64,000 nucleotides of DNA, taken from positions 248,001-312,000 of the forward strand of contig NW_026570275.1 in assembly GCF_019649055.1 (NCBI RefSeq), in the 5' to 3' direction. The notes below the pieces were generated by a model. That model was not told where the DNA came from. It ran no database searches and saw only the letters and a program-made list of their open reading frames with translations. Made by a program: the position numbers and the translations under genes. Below, piece by piece: positions 11,534-23,260 of the stretch. The number at the start of each line of letters is the position of its first letter. Within the stretch, counting starts at the first letter, position 1. This stretch comes from Paramacrobiotus metropolitanus. Taxonomy: Eukaryota; Tardigrada; Eutardigrada; Parachela; Macrobiotidae.

Positions 11534-14022
11534 TCAGTCACATTTATCATTGATGGAATACTCCACCCTTGTGAAATTAATCTGCTTGGGACTACTGGGA
11601 AACGGTTGGGCCGCGCAGTTAATCGGGACGTAGATCGCCTCTTTGGGAATCTCCACATTGCCGAAAGACCCCGGGATACGGTAGATCTCACTGTCGCTAG
11701 CGTTGCGCAATAGCGCTAGGTTATTCCGCCACCAGCGCCGAAACCACGCCCACCGGCAGTCACAGTGCAGGCGCCGTATATACTCCTGCGTCTCGGCACG
11801 GAACTCCGTCATCATATCCACGGAGAACTCCAGCGCTAGTAATCGCAGTGCCGGCAGGTCGCTGAACGTGTCTTCCTCCATCGTCCGGATCGTCGAGTTC
11901 TCCAGGGTGATCATCCGCAGCCAGCGGTTGACGCGGAAATCACCACGCTGAATGTCCAGTTGGCTGCAGGATGTCAAAGCAAATTCCAGAAGAAACGGGA
12001 AGTTTAGGTCTGATAACTGCCCCGTGGTGCGCGAGCGGCGACAGTGCAGTATCTCCAGTACGACGACCTGTTTTCTGATTGGCTGGAAATTGCTGGCGAC
12101 GGTTTGGCGACCGTCGTGAACGACCACGGCCACCGCCCGCAGGAGACCGTTGGCGAGACCCGTGGCGATGGTGCGCACTTCAGTTGCGGTGGCGTTGGGT
12201 GTGCAGGAGATGGACAACGCCTTTTGCGACATGCAGGAGTCCTTCGTCGTTTCCGCGTTGCGACAATTAGCCGAGAACTGCGCACGGCACTGGGCAGCGG
12301 TCATCCGTTGCGTGGAGAACTTGGGAAAGGGTTCCGGGATTACGCTGGAACACGTCGCTGTTGAAGAATCCGATGGGAGATCTTGGAGGGCGCAGTTGTA
12401 CGCGATCTGCAGTTTGGCGACATCAAGGATGCTGAGTCCCTCGCGTTGTCCCATCTTAATGGGTTTCCGGGTCCCGGTTTTCGGGAGGATGACCGGGGTA
12501 CCTTGTGAGACGGCGAAATCGAACGGTCCGTAGTGCATGAGGGATAGGAGGTCGTACTGCGTCCCGTGGGTGGGCAGATGCGGTAGTTTGACGAAGTTGG
12601 GGTCGTAGCGACCTGGCTGGATGTGGTCAGTGTAGATGGCTATGTGGTCGTCGCGATCCGGTCGGTTCTGCTCGTGGAAGAGGCCCAGGGCGTGGAGGAG
12701 TTCGTGTTGGATGACGCCGGGGGTCATGCAGAAGGGTGCCAGGCGGATGCGGGTGGGGTAGCCGGGAACGCGGCCGATATCAGCTTCGCAACTACAAAGA
12801 CACTACAGGCTCGACACAGCTAAAGAGTTTCGCTGGTTTAGTTTTCCCTGGTTCTGTTAACGTAATCGTTGAGCGCGGGCTCTTGTCCAGAGTACCATAG
12901 TAGTCGTACTGCTTTACCATAAACAGAATGAATGTAACAAAGAAGATCCCAAATTAAAAAAGAAACATTCTCGAGAAGCCATGGATGGAGGAGTCCCACA
13001 ATATATTTGCAAAGTATTGTGACCTTTAGGCTCTGGCTTTTTGAAGCATACCAGACTTACTAGTCAATTCGGTAACCATAAACAACCATGACAGTCATGT
13101 AACTTAGGAACTCATTTATGCCCTTACCAACGTCCGGGATACAACGAAATATATTCCTCTTCATCTGTGCGTTCCTTAAATGCCACACACGAAAATGTCC
13201 GGCGCTCGATGGTACGCATGGCGGTTTCGATCAGACGGCGACTGGTGAAATCTGATGACAAAAGGTCCTAGTTATAGAATTTTAACAACCTAGATGGTGT
13301 GTTGTGTAGTATCGAGGCATTACGAAAGCTTTCGTAATGCCTCGGTAGTATATGTGGGAATAGTAACGCTTTATTGGTGAGTCGTACTCTGTAGCTCGAC
13401 AAAATAGCAACTGATTTTGCTGACACTGTTTGTCAACAACAATATGGACAGCGTCGCTAGGGACAAGCGCGCGTCCTTTGTACAAGGTCGAGGCATATCT
13501 AACAGTTTGCCAAATGCAAAAGTTTTACGTAGATGACGGTTAGTTATGTACATACGGTTCAGTGTACGATGCTGTTGGTGGAAAAGCGGCAGACAAAATA
13601 GTGCGGATTAAACCGTTAAAGCGTTTTTCTCGATTTCCAGCTAACGTTAAAATGCCTAAAGAGCATCCCTACCGAATCCGGAATAAATTACATAAGGGAT
13701 GGCATTGGGTGTCGGCCAGTAATTATACGCCTGCATCTGCCCGGTCTGAGCGGCGTAGATCCCGAAAGCACCCGGACTGTCCGGTTCGGAGATAATATCA
13801 CCGGCTGATGAGGCATTGAAGGGCGCCGCAACAGAGGGATCGATCAGATTGCGCCAATCTGAAGATAAAAAACAGCCCCAGAAAATCATGTACAGAGTCT
13901 GCATTACGTACGTTTTTACGGATTAATATCACCTGACCTGAAGGAAGTTTGGACGCTCTGACGTAATACGGATGCTGTATCCAGCCGATCAGTAGCGAAA
14001 TAAAGATTATCCTGCAGTCCAT
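11534..14022 (-). CDS. Secreted astacin-type metalloprotease with C-terminal LRR-like cap (copy 1)
   Basis: Four exons on the minus strand: 14022-13938, 13858-13673, 13251-13128 and 12791-11534. The phases join cleanly and total 1653 nt (550 residues). Exon 1 gives a signal peptide (MDCRIIFISLLIGW...). Exon 2 is a short propeptide ending in WPTPNAIPYVI, the usual start of the mature astacin domain. Exon 3 has AMRTIERRTFSCVAF. Exon 4 holds the zinc site HELLHALGLFHEQNR (about residue 160 onward) and the Met-turn SLMHYG. Astacins are zinc endopeptidases that cleave extracellular matrix, cuticle or growth-factor targets. Unusually, about 300 residues follow, including an LRR-like stretch (TFSDLPALRLLALEF) and an LRRCT-like cap with CDCRWAWFRRWW. 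A close paralogue follows at 14831-17888 with the first intron at the same place, so the pair arose by tandem duplication. The catalytic residues look intact. The first ATG is the only signal-peptide start that fits the phase. Confidence 0.85.
13313..13344. repeat. Perfect 32-bp palindrome in an astacin intron
   Basis: CGAGGCATTACGAAAG is followed at once by its exact reverse complement, with no spacer. It lies in the intron between the second and third exons of the first astacin gene. Such sequence can extrude as a cruciform. It could be a dimeric factor site or the scar of a foldback element. Confidence 0.9.
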
Positions 14023-14830
14023 TCTTCAGTTTACTCGGTAGCGATTTTGGAGAAAGATTACTATTTATGTATTTTATTCCCCAGCAGCTGCACAGGCGAC
14101 AAAGGCAAATGGGACGTTTATCAATCCGCCAATGAAATACACTTTCAGGGTAGTGATATTTTTATGAAATTACTAGCAAATTACCATTAAGAAATAATGT
14201 CAGTTAAGTTACCGTATTAATAATAAACCGGGCATAAACTGCTTTTCAATGAAGAGGCCACAAAGAACTGTTTGGCACCGGCATCTCCACTGTACTGACT
14301 TTGCTGAGTTTTTGCTACCAATGCATGGATCGCTAAACAATTTCTCTGAAGGAAGACCGTGAAAACGTACCGGCGCTCGCGGAAGTGATAACGATCTCAA
14401 TACACTATCAGCTAACGTTTATAACCGGAACACGAACAGCTCATCGCACTGGAGAAACACACTCAACGGGCAACGCAGTGCCTTGCAGACTGTACGTACG
14501 GCACATTGCCGTATTCCGATACGGCTGGCCATCATGATAACTGCTGCACAAGCAAACGCTACTTGGATGGTTGGATTATAATTTTTGTCAACCAGTTAGA
14601 CAAGTCGTGCACTGGCAAACTGTTCTGCTCAGTATTAAGTTAAGCACACGTTATTATGCATTTTATTCCGCCAATAAAAATCACAGATATAAAGCACCGG
14701 TTAACATCATTAATAAAAAGAACACCATACCCAAGAAACATCTGCTTGCAAATACCGAATTCGAGCTTCACGAACACAAAGAACCCAGTTCATCTTTAGA
14801 CCATTCGTTTATTATAAAAAGCAGCAACGA
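14023..14830. other. Intergenic spacer between the two astacin genes
   Basis: About 800 bases between the start codon of the first astacin gene and the stop codon of the second. It should contain the promoter of the first and the 3' end of the second. No clear TATA box, hairpin or repeat stands out. Confidence 0.5.
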
Positions 14831-17800
14831 CTATCTGCAGGTTTTATCTTCATTAAAAGAAAACGGTATCTGGCTGAACAAAATATTATCCAGATCGTTG
14901 CAGTCAACCGGCACGTACAGTTCCTCCTTGGCCACCGCTTCACTCTGCCACGACTGCGGCAGACCATACACACTACCTTCGGCACGGGCTTCCAGCAGGC
15001 GTTGATTCTGCGTCAACCAGCGGCGAAACCAGGCAAACTCACACGTACAATGTATCTTCCGCAGATAGTCTTTATCGTCCAGCATCATGGTGTTCTCATT
15101 GAACAAGTACTCCAGCGAAAGAACCTGCAGATTCGGCAGCAGGTCGCTGAAGGTCCCCACTTCCAAGGAACTAACCGTCGACTGCCGAAAGCGAATCATC
15201 CTGAGCAGTTTCATGTTAGAGAAATCGCGTTTCTTGATCACTAAGTCGTTGCACATGAAGAGCTGGTAATCCAGAAGATTGTCGAGGAACAATCGAGAAA
15301 CCCGGGTCGTCGTATGGCTGCCGCGGCAGTCTGTTAAACACAGCACGACAACCTGCAGCCGCACCGGGTCAAAGACGTCCCGCGCCATGTGGTCGCCATC
15401 GGTGAGGAAGAACTTGAGCGCGCGATGGGACGCGTTGGCTTTAATTGCATTGTTCAGCGCTTTCAATGGTTGTCGCTTCACGTCGGTGGTGTAAAACACA
15501 TCGAGACCTTGAAAATCGTTGCACGGTGTGCCGTTCTTCGGGCCCTTGATGCTGATGCAGTGCGGCGGAAAGGGCAACTCCATCTCGACTTGAGTGATGG
15601 GCTCCAGCCGGAAAAGACCGGGCAACGGCTGTTTGGAGGGATCTTTGGTCGTGGCCTCGGCGTCCTCGTACGCGCGGCACTCGTACAGGTTGCGCACTTT
15701 GGCGATATCCCCGTTACTCAGTCCCTTACGTTGACCCTGGCGTTGGTTCTTACCGCTCTTAGGGATAATGGTGGGTTCGCTGGGGGTCTTGGCGAAATCG
15801 TACACCCCGTAGTGCATGATGGACTCCAGGTCGTAGAACGTGCCGTGGTACTCCATGTCCTCCATAATGGCGAAGTTGCGGGCGATAGCGCCGTCCAGAA
15901 TATTATCCACGAAGATCTCGACGTAGGCATCGCGGTCTTTACGGTTCTGCTCGTGGAAGAGGCCCAGAGCGTGCAGGGTCTCGTGCTGGATGATCCCGTG
16001 GGTCATGCAGTCGCGACCTAGGCGGATGGTCTGTTGACCGCACTGGCGTCCCACCGGCGATTGACAGGCGTTGCTGAAAAGGGACAGTGTTTATTTATCC
16101 GTTTTTTTATGCAAAATAATTTTTGAAGCGTCATAATACAGCCTATTTAAAACTATATTCTTTTCCCGTTCTGTTACTGCTTAAAGCGCAACCATAAGAT
16201 TGTGTATTCATAAAATAGCGTACTCCTGTTAAAAGGCATCGCATCGCATCAGCATTAATCCAAAGGTACGTTTTTAGTTTGTCTTGGTGATATAAGGCAC
16301 TGTCAGTTTTTAAAACTAGTCTAAAATTAGTTCTAGTTATTTACTAGTAGGTTAACGTGTTGCCTCGTATGCGCAACTGGGAAGCTAAAAATCCGTAAAG
16401 CGGAACGTATGGGACGGCGTGCTGAAAGGCAGCGATGACACTTACTCTCGGCTGTCCGGCTGGAAGTAAATGTAGTCCCGTTCGCCGGCTCGGCGCTTGA
16501 AGGTGATGCAGGCATGCGAACCCGTCTTCGTCCAGTTGGCGATCCGCTGCAGCGCCCACTCTATCAGTTTGTAGTCTCCATTGCGCAGAAAGAAGGGGGC
16601 GATGTCGTAGGGGATACTCCATGCGCGGTTCCATTTGTTCCAGGGCTTGAGTTTGCCGGTGTACATGACGTTGTTAACCGGCACCATATCGCAGTTGGTC
16701 GAGTTGTTCGTGATGGCGCGCTCGGATTCCCGTTCGGTCAGCACGGTCGGATCGATACGCTCTTTCCAGCCTGCAACATAGAATTATTTGTTAAAATATG
16801 TTGTTTATTTGAATCACAAGCCGCAGCTCAGAAACTTTCAGCGACAATATATAGCAAACGCTGCGAAACCAGGCAAAAGATTTGCTAGCTCTTGATACTG
16901 TCACGAGCAAGGTCTAACACCCCCTCGAAATAACAGATAAATCTGGAGGTGGGATAGCACGGGTGTCCCACAAAAGAAGAGTTTATTGCCCAAAAGGGAA
17001 AAATACAGAAATATGGGAAAAAGCAAGCAATAAACTGATCGTTTCCACAGGAAATACAGGAAACGATACCAGCAGCCACCTAGGGCGGCTGCTCCATACA
17101 TCTAGCATGCACCGTGACAATACGTATACAAAAGCGCGTCCGCTACAGTTTCTCATGAAATTTCTGTTCCAATCCTACACGTCACGGTGGATTAAACAGT
17201 ATCATTTGCAGAGCATGCGTGTCTGCGGGTGTACCAGCAAAGTTAGAGCCGCGCGGAACATCTACAACGGAACGCCGCCCAGATGGCTGTACGACATTCG
17301 CCTGGAAACGCGGAATGTGTCTAGCATGGGATGTGACATGCGTAGACACAGTGGCGGCGTCACATGTTAAAGCAACGTCCGCCACAGCGGGAGCCGCCGC
17401 TACGCAAGCCGAGGAAAAGAAAATCAGACTGTATTCCTATCTGAACGGCCGTTATATCTTTGTCCCAATCGCTTTTGAAACGATTGGCCCTTGAGAGCGG
17501 CCATCGCCATCGTCAAGGAGCTGGGTAAAAGACTGCGACAACAAACCGGAGAAGTACGCTCGCACGAATTTCTTCGACAGCGCCTGTCGATTGAGATTCA
17601 ACGGGGGAACGCGGCGTCAGTACTGGGCACCATGGATGGAGTGGATAAGCTTACAGAGATTTTTTTGTTATAGTTTGAGCGGTTCTGTTTTATATTACCC
17701 ACAGTGTAACGAGCAACAATAAATTAAACTACAGACCATTGTAAAATGAAAAAAAAAATCCTACACTAATCACACAATTGATGGGTACCGGCAGTTTAGT

Positions 17801-17888
17801 ACCCCGAATAAATTTCCAGCTTACCGTGAGGCGCCATAGCGCACAGAACGGACGCGCATCCCATAAAAACAGTCCAGGAAACCAACAT
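14831..17888 (-). CDS. Secreted astacin-type metalloprotease with C-terminal LRR-like cap (copy 2)
   Basis: Three exons on the minus strand: 17888-17825, 16770-16446 and 16073-14831, totalling 1632 nt (543 residues) with matching phases. Exon 1 is a signal peptide (MLVSWTVFMGCASVLCAM). Exon 2 carries the propeptide (WKERIDPTV, matching WRNLIDPSV of the neighbour) and the N-terminal catalytic part (AWSIPYDI, SHACITFKRRAGERDYIYF). Exon 3 has HETLHALGLFHEQNR and SIMHYGVYDF, then a long extension with LRR-like sequence and the Cys cap CTCEFAWFRRW. Role as for the neighbour: an extracellular zinc endopeptidase whose cap probably sets partner or matrix binding (inference). The 1.05-kb first intron contains an antisense remnant of a non-LTR retrotransposon (17215-17673), which explains its length. 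GTAAGT/GTAAGC donors and CAG acceptors support the model. Confidence 0.85.
17215..17673 (+). pseudogene. Remnant of non-LTR retrotransposon C-terminus (restriction-like endonuclease)
   Basis: The translated remains match the C-terminal part of the copies at 50397 and 53765: RRPDGCTTFAWKRGMCLAWD (the RPD...D core of a restriction-like endonuclease), then DVTCVDTVAASHV, and a final IQRGNAASVLGT block ending EIFLL and a stop. The reading frame is broken by TGA at 17492 and a frameshift next to it. Only about 150 codons remain, so it is 5'-truncated, as expected from incomplete reverse transcription. It sits in the first intron of the second astacin gene, in antisense. Confidence 0.8.
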
Positions 17889-18896
17889 GATTTGAATTCC
17901 CGATGAAATGAAAAGCACTCTTTAGTGAAGATGAGATTACTCACGATGAAATTAAAAACACTTTCTACAGTCGATTCCGACAAACCGATGTCGCGATATG
18001 TCTTAAATGCGTTAGTGCAGCGTGTTCGAAGCAGGAGCTCAGAGGACTTTGACCCTCAGGCTGCATATCGCAAGCGGAAATCTTGACCACATATTGCGAA
18101 ACACCGCATGACACGCGCGTATAGTGTGTACTGCAGCTACTGTCTAAACTGGCGTTGACTAACGCAGACCAGTTTAAATATTTAAGTATATTCATTTGGT
18201 CGAAGAAAATCTGATTTAAATAGGATACATGTACTGTGTGTGTATTTACACTATTAAAAAGTATTGGACTTCGGTGAGCGTGGTAGTACTAACTACTAAG
18301 GAAGATGTGTATCCATGCCATTTACACCGCCCACCTAGCTACGTTTTATTTATTGCGAAAATGAAGCGATATAAGTACTGCTGTCATGCATATTATGAGT
18401 ATAACAACGGAAAGGCGCAAATAGCTTCGTAATAAACTTCAACTTTGAGATATTTTTGCGCATTACCGCGTTTATATACTGCACATGTAGATATGTCCGT
18501 ACAGATATAATGTATTATTGGGTTCATACTTTTTACTAATTTTTATTGCGGCGGATGCTCCGGCTGCTGCACATTTAAGCACTGTCATAACAAAATAAGC
18601 AAAGTTCATTTTTCTTTTTTATTCCCCAAAGTTTATAAAATGTGCAGTAGATGAAACAATATATTATATATCTCAGTACAGTAGGTGAAACTATGCAAAC
18701 GTATTTTTTAAAGTAAGTCAACATGACGTGAACGGTGAACCTGTAATTCAAAGATTATTAGGACATCCAAAAATGGATCTATAGACAGTGGATGGTAGAC
18801 TGATTCGTAAACAAGAAGGTGAAGTTTGAAGTTTTGGCTTCTTTGAAGTTTCTCCGCAACTGTGTGTATCTTGTAAGCAGACGCACTACCTCCACA
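17889..18896. other. Intergenic, no recognised gene
   Basis: About 1 kb, AT-rich, between the second astacin gene and the Cys-repeat gene. It should hold the astacin promoter and the 3' flank of the Cys-repeat gene. No structure seen. Confidence 0.5.
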
Positions 18897-19955
18897 TTAA
18901 CCTGCGATGGGGATGCCGGTAACGACGCTAGATGTACCAGTGGCTGTAACGACCGAAGAAAACAAATGTTGTATCATCGAGACAGCTTGTAAACTCAAAG
19001 GTCAAGGACAATTACACACTTCGCTATCTCCATTGTTTCGAAACTATGGTGGTACAAACTTACCGCCTCCAGTGGGGATACACATTAACACGCTTGACGA
19101 AGGGCCTGCAAAAGTCCAAGCTTTATTACGGTTATCCTGCCGGACGATGTCTGATCCTTACATGGCGAATGGCACTGGGCTACTGTGCCGGTGAAAATGT
19201 TGTTCATCGGTGGCGTCAGGTAGTGACACGACGGACTCGGTAATGACGACATAGCTCCGTTACACAGAAACATGGGAGACGATTGGGTAGAAGTGCCGGA
19301 AAAGAGGTAGTTGACGGCTGCATTGGGGTAGGTGCATGCTGGATCGTACGAAATTGTAGTTTGTCCGTTACACGCAAAGACATAATAAGGTTGGGCGTTC
19401 CCCAGAGTGCCGGTGAGGATGTTGTTTGTCGGCGCGGTGTTATAGGTGCAGGCCGGATTGTAGGTCACTGTCGTTGTTCCGCCGCACAGGTACTGCAGTC
19501 CAGCGGTTAGGTAACCTTCGTAAGCGGTGCCTGTCGGTGTCGTCAGGTAAATACAGGCCGGGTTGGCCGTGGACTGGGAGATTCCATTGCACGTGAACGT
19601 CGCGCCAGGAGTGGAGGTTTTGGGGATTCCATAGAACGCGCCGCTTACCGCCGGGGTGAGGTAGTGGCATGCTGGGTTGACAGTGGTGGAGAGTATGTTG
19701 TTGCATATATAGGCATAGGAAGAGGAAACAGGAGTTCCATTAACAGTTTGTCCACAGGAACGGGGAGCGGCTTCTGTAATCATTATATGTTTAATTACTT
19801 TTTATGGATATCAAAATTCTCTTTAGTATACTCAGACAAACACCCGGCGCTGGGATAAGGAAAAATTAAGAGAAAAATCGCGTTTTTTCCGGGATAGCGT
19901 TGGGCTTACCGCAAAGTACCGCAACAGCGAAAGCATAAATGACTAAAATCCGCAT
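18897..19955 (-). CDS. Secreted protein of Cys-containing tandem repeats (novel)
   Basis: Four exons on the minus strand: 19955-19910, 19773-19162, 19105-19064 and 18943-18897, totalling 747 nt (248 residues); every junction is phase 1 and fits. Exon 1 is a clean signal peptide (MRILVIYAFAVAVLC). The mature part is built of about six units of 33-37 residues, each with two cysteines: a CNG or CGG element, then a PACxYLTP-like element and a Gly/Thr/Asn-rich linker (for example NPACTYNTAPTNN, DPACTYPNAAVNY, SPSCHYLTPPMNN). The even Cys spacing suggests one disulfide per unit in an extracellular, perhaps structural or mucus-like, protein. I do not recognise the family. Reading straight through the first donor also gives an open frame to 19085, but the spliced model continues the repeat pattern better. 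Confidence 0.65.
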
Positions 19956-20196
19956 TATTTTACGCGATCTAACCCGAAAATATGTACCACAAAAATATTT
20001 ATGTACCACAGAAGTATTTAACCTGGCGGTGACGTTGAAACAGTTGCTGCTGTTATGAAAGTTTTTAAAAACGGTTGTTCAGTTTTGATGCACGAGTGCA
20101 TTGCAAATTTACCGCACGGGGTTTAAATAGAGGGGTCGACTTCTTCCGAATACTGTCGAATATCAGTTGGCAGCAAATCAAGCCGGAAAACCCATT
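19956..20196. other. Upstream flank of the Cys-repeat gene and of the LTR element
   Basis: About 240 bases that should hold the promoter of the Cys-repeat gene (transcribed leftward). No obvious core element is seen. It ends at the GTAT target duplication of the LTR retrotransposon. Confidence 0.4.
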
Positions 20197-20200
20197 GTAT

Positions 20201-20537
20201 TCTAATGCTAGATCCAGAATGGATCCAGGGACGGAGACAGAAACGGAATCTATCCCGTGGAGTGAGCTATGCGATATGTATAGCGAACTACGCGGAATCG
20301 CGAGACGTCGCACCGCTAATAGCCAACTTTTAATAATATTGAAAATCTGCACAACAGAAATCAACAAGTGATCGGCGCAGCTCGATCGCAAATCGTAGAG
20401 CCAATTCAACAGTGTGTAACACTGTGCAGCACGTGCTATGCCGCGCCCACTAGCCAATCAGAGCGAGACACAACACAGACACGTAATCCAGCTGGCGTAG
20501 CGTCGTGGACGTGAACGCTAGTGAACCCCCGCTCACA
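20201..20537 (-). repeat. 3' LTR
   Basis: In element orientation it begins TGTGAGCGGGGG and ends GCATTAGA. The end is not the usual CA. I set it there because TTAGA is shared by both LTRs and because this places the GTAT duplication and the primer site exactly adjacent. A less likely choice ends at the CA five bases earlier. The preceding element sequence (CCCCCCAGAGGCA) is a poor match to a polypurine tract. Confidence 0.9.
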
Positions 20538-23260
20538 TGCCTCTGGGGGGATGCCGAGCTCCGTTGAGGCTGGACACACTCCGAATCCACGAAAAGACGG
20601 CGGTCGCCGGTGTCTGTGCGTGCTCAAAAACATCAAATTCTCTTATTCCATTTTATCACATCAATTCCAAATGCACAATGTGAAATAAAGAGATCTGTAT
20701 CAAAATACTATTCCATATCAATTCTAATACAAAACAGATCAACAGTTAAACAGATCAACAGAAGCAATTAATCAATGTAGACTAGGATCCTCCATTTCTG
20801 ACTCGTAAAGGTCACAGGTCCTGTCCACCGTTTTCCGCACCTTGGCCCATTCCGCTCGCTTGAGCAATTCTGCGCATCCATAGTGCGACTTTCATCACAA
20901 TCCGCTTGAGAATCGGGTGCGTATCAAGTACGACTTAGGGAATACTGCTTCAATCTTTGGGATATGGTGCGTATCAATTGTACGACTTAAAATGAGATCC
21001 ATAAAGGTCATGGAGGGACGTCTTAAGACAAGCGTAGTTCGCTTCCTCCCTGGTAAAGGTTATCCTTTGTTGGGATGATCCGTTGAGATGTGCGACTCGT
21101 TTTGGGTTAATGGTCCCAAAAGGTCATGCGACTTAAATTCCAATACGGTGACTCTCTTGGGCGGTAATGATCCCAAAGGTCATCCAACTTCGCTTCAAAC
21201 TTCGATTAAAGGTCATGGAGGAACTTAGCCAATTTTCTGCGGCCTTCAAGCACTTCTTTGCTTGCCTCCCTGATAAAGATTTCGATTTGACCTTTCCGTC
21301 GCACATCCAACTTCAACATGCCTCGAGCGGCCAGAGTGCCGGCAGAGTTTACCGTAGCATCTCTGATGGGGCCGGCTAACTACCGCATTAAATTTACCCC
21401 ATGACGCTTCCACATTAAATCTTTTACTCTTGTTCGCCGCTTGTGGCCCATCTTCGGTACGAGAGATCCGGCTTGATTACCGTTATTTCTCTCGTTAAGT
21501 TTTGACACTGAATCGCTTGGAGAGAGTGGCCGGCATAGTACACCGTAGCGTCTCTGATGGGGCCGGCTAATGGACCGAATCAAATTCAACCCCATTAATA
21601 TTTCCACCTGTTGTCTTTCTCTTTTTCGCCGCTTGTGGCCCCCTTTCGTGTTCAAGAGATCCGGCTTGATTACCGTAGTTTCTCCTGCCAATTTGTAACA
21701 CTGAGTCGCTTAAGGAGGAGAGCCGGCTGACTGCCGTAGCAACTCCTTTGGGGCCGGCATAATAGACCGAATTGATTTCAACCCCAATCGCTGCTCCACA
21801 TGATTTCTTTATCCTTTGCGATTCTGTGCTATAAACGCTGAAAACAACAATTACACGAATGCAGTTTAAGTTAACATGTTACGTGACCTTTATACTTAAC
21901 CATGATATTCGCTTCTGATGACCTTTCGAGACCTTTTTCGTTAAATCATTAAGGTCAATTGCTTCATTCTAACGCGGTGACCTTTCACGTTTTGTCGTTT
22001 ACGCCAGTTCAAGTGCTCCGTCGTTAATCAAACATTCAACAGAGTTTCTGATTTACTTCCCATCCTTTCCGATATTCAGTTTGAACATTTCAAAGTCAGA
22101 CAGCCATGCAGTTCAAAAGGTCATTCAACGTCACTGCGTTTGTTCCGACGATAATATCCATGGCCGCATCAGTTATGGCCGCCCCCACGAATTTTTATTG
22201 TTGTGCCCCGGTAGTATGTACACCGGTATGTTTTTCGCTGGTATACCGCTAGCATCCGGTTTCTGGGGGGATAATGCCGAGTCCGTTGGGTCCATTTCCT
22301 GGCTCTCTGTTTCAACAATCTTCAACTTCGCCAACGATCCGGATGATGACTGGGCCGATTTCGGCTCATTATTCTTCTCTTCTTCTCTTCTTGCGGCAAG
22401 GTCTCGTGACCTTTCGGTTTCTCCGTTCAGGTAGCCTCTATCAAGGATTTCTGAAACACTTGACGCGCCGAATCGGTTTCCGCATCTGCTGCCGCTTTTT
22501 CCATGGGGAGCATGACCTTTTCTTTCTCCCCTTCTTCCGAAGTTTCATGGTCTTTCAGTTGTCCCGTAGACGCGGAACTCTCTTGACCTTTAGGTTGCGC
22601 TTCCTCTTTCACGGTTCCAGACGTCTCTTGACCTTTAGACTGTTCGTCTTTTTCTGACCAAGTCCCGTGACCTTTCAGTTGGTCTGTCACTTGACGTTTC
22701 ACTTGACACTTGGTTCACTTGACATTTGACCTTTAAGTTTATTTGCGCTTGACCTTTGGTTCGTTAGTCACTTGACCTTATGGTTTTCGGTGATCCGGCT
22801 TCACAATCTCATTTGATGACCTTTTATTTTTGCTGATCCAGATCTTTCGTAACCTTTTGGCTGTTCCATTTGGATTTCTGCCCGAGTCTCTTACCCTTTC
22901 AATTGACCTTTCACTTCTTCCGCTTTTACTTCGATCGACGTTTGCACTTCATTTTGTACTTCAGTCAGAGTCCGATGACCTTTCGACTGGTCGACAATTT
23001 CTGAAGATTCCGGACTTTCGTGACCTTTTCGTTGTTCCATTTGAATTTCGGTCGGAGTATCTTGACCTTTCGATAACCTTTCGCTTCTCTCGTATGATTC
23101 AGTCCGAGTCTGATGACCTTTCGACTGGAGGACCTTCCTGTTGACTTTTCGTCCATTATGACCTTTCTAGTGTCCGTTTCGATGAACTTTTGACCTTTTG
23201 ACATTTTTCAGTTTGGTGACCTTTCTACTTCCATTCCTAATATCGTAAACTCCCGTTAAT
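20538..23260 (-). other. Non-coding 3' region of the LTR element, motif-rich
   Basis: About 2.7 kb after the integrase stop. No sense-strand frame has a recognised domain. It holds about 27 AAGGTCA/TGACCTT motifs, mostly TGACCTT on the plus strand between 21880 and 23225, often 40-60 bases apart. It also contains a tandem repeat of about 195 bp at 21325-21840. Open frames on the plus strand here are antisense by-products of the repeated motif. Confidence 0.7.
21325..21840 (-). repeat. Tandem repeat of about 195 bp, 2.6 units
   Basis: On the plus strand each unit carries GTGCCGGC or GGCCGGC, ACCGTAGC, CTCTGATGGGGCCGGCTAA, CGCCGCTTGTGGCCC and GAGATCCGGCTTGATTACCG in that order. Units start near 21325, 21521 and 21716 (partial). 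A related unit with CCGGCTGACTGCCGTAGCAA and CGCCGCTTGTGGC lies in the 5' leader near 37575-37680, so both ends of the internal region share it. Confidence 0.75.

Noticed and set aside
20538-20560. Canonical polypurine tract next to the 3' LTR
   Set aside because: On the sense strand the sequence is CCCCCCAGAGGCA. Only AGAGG is purine, so I do not call a standard tract.
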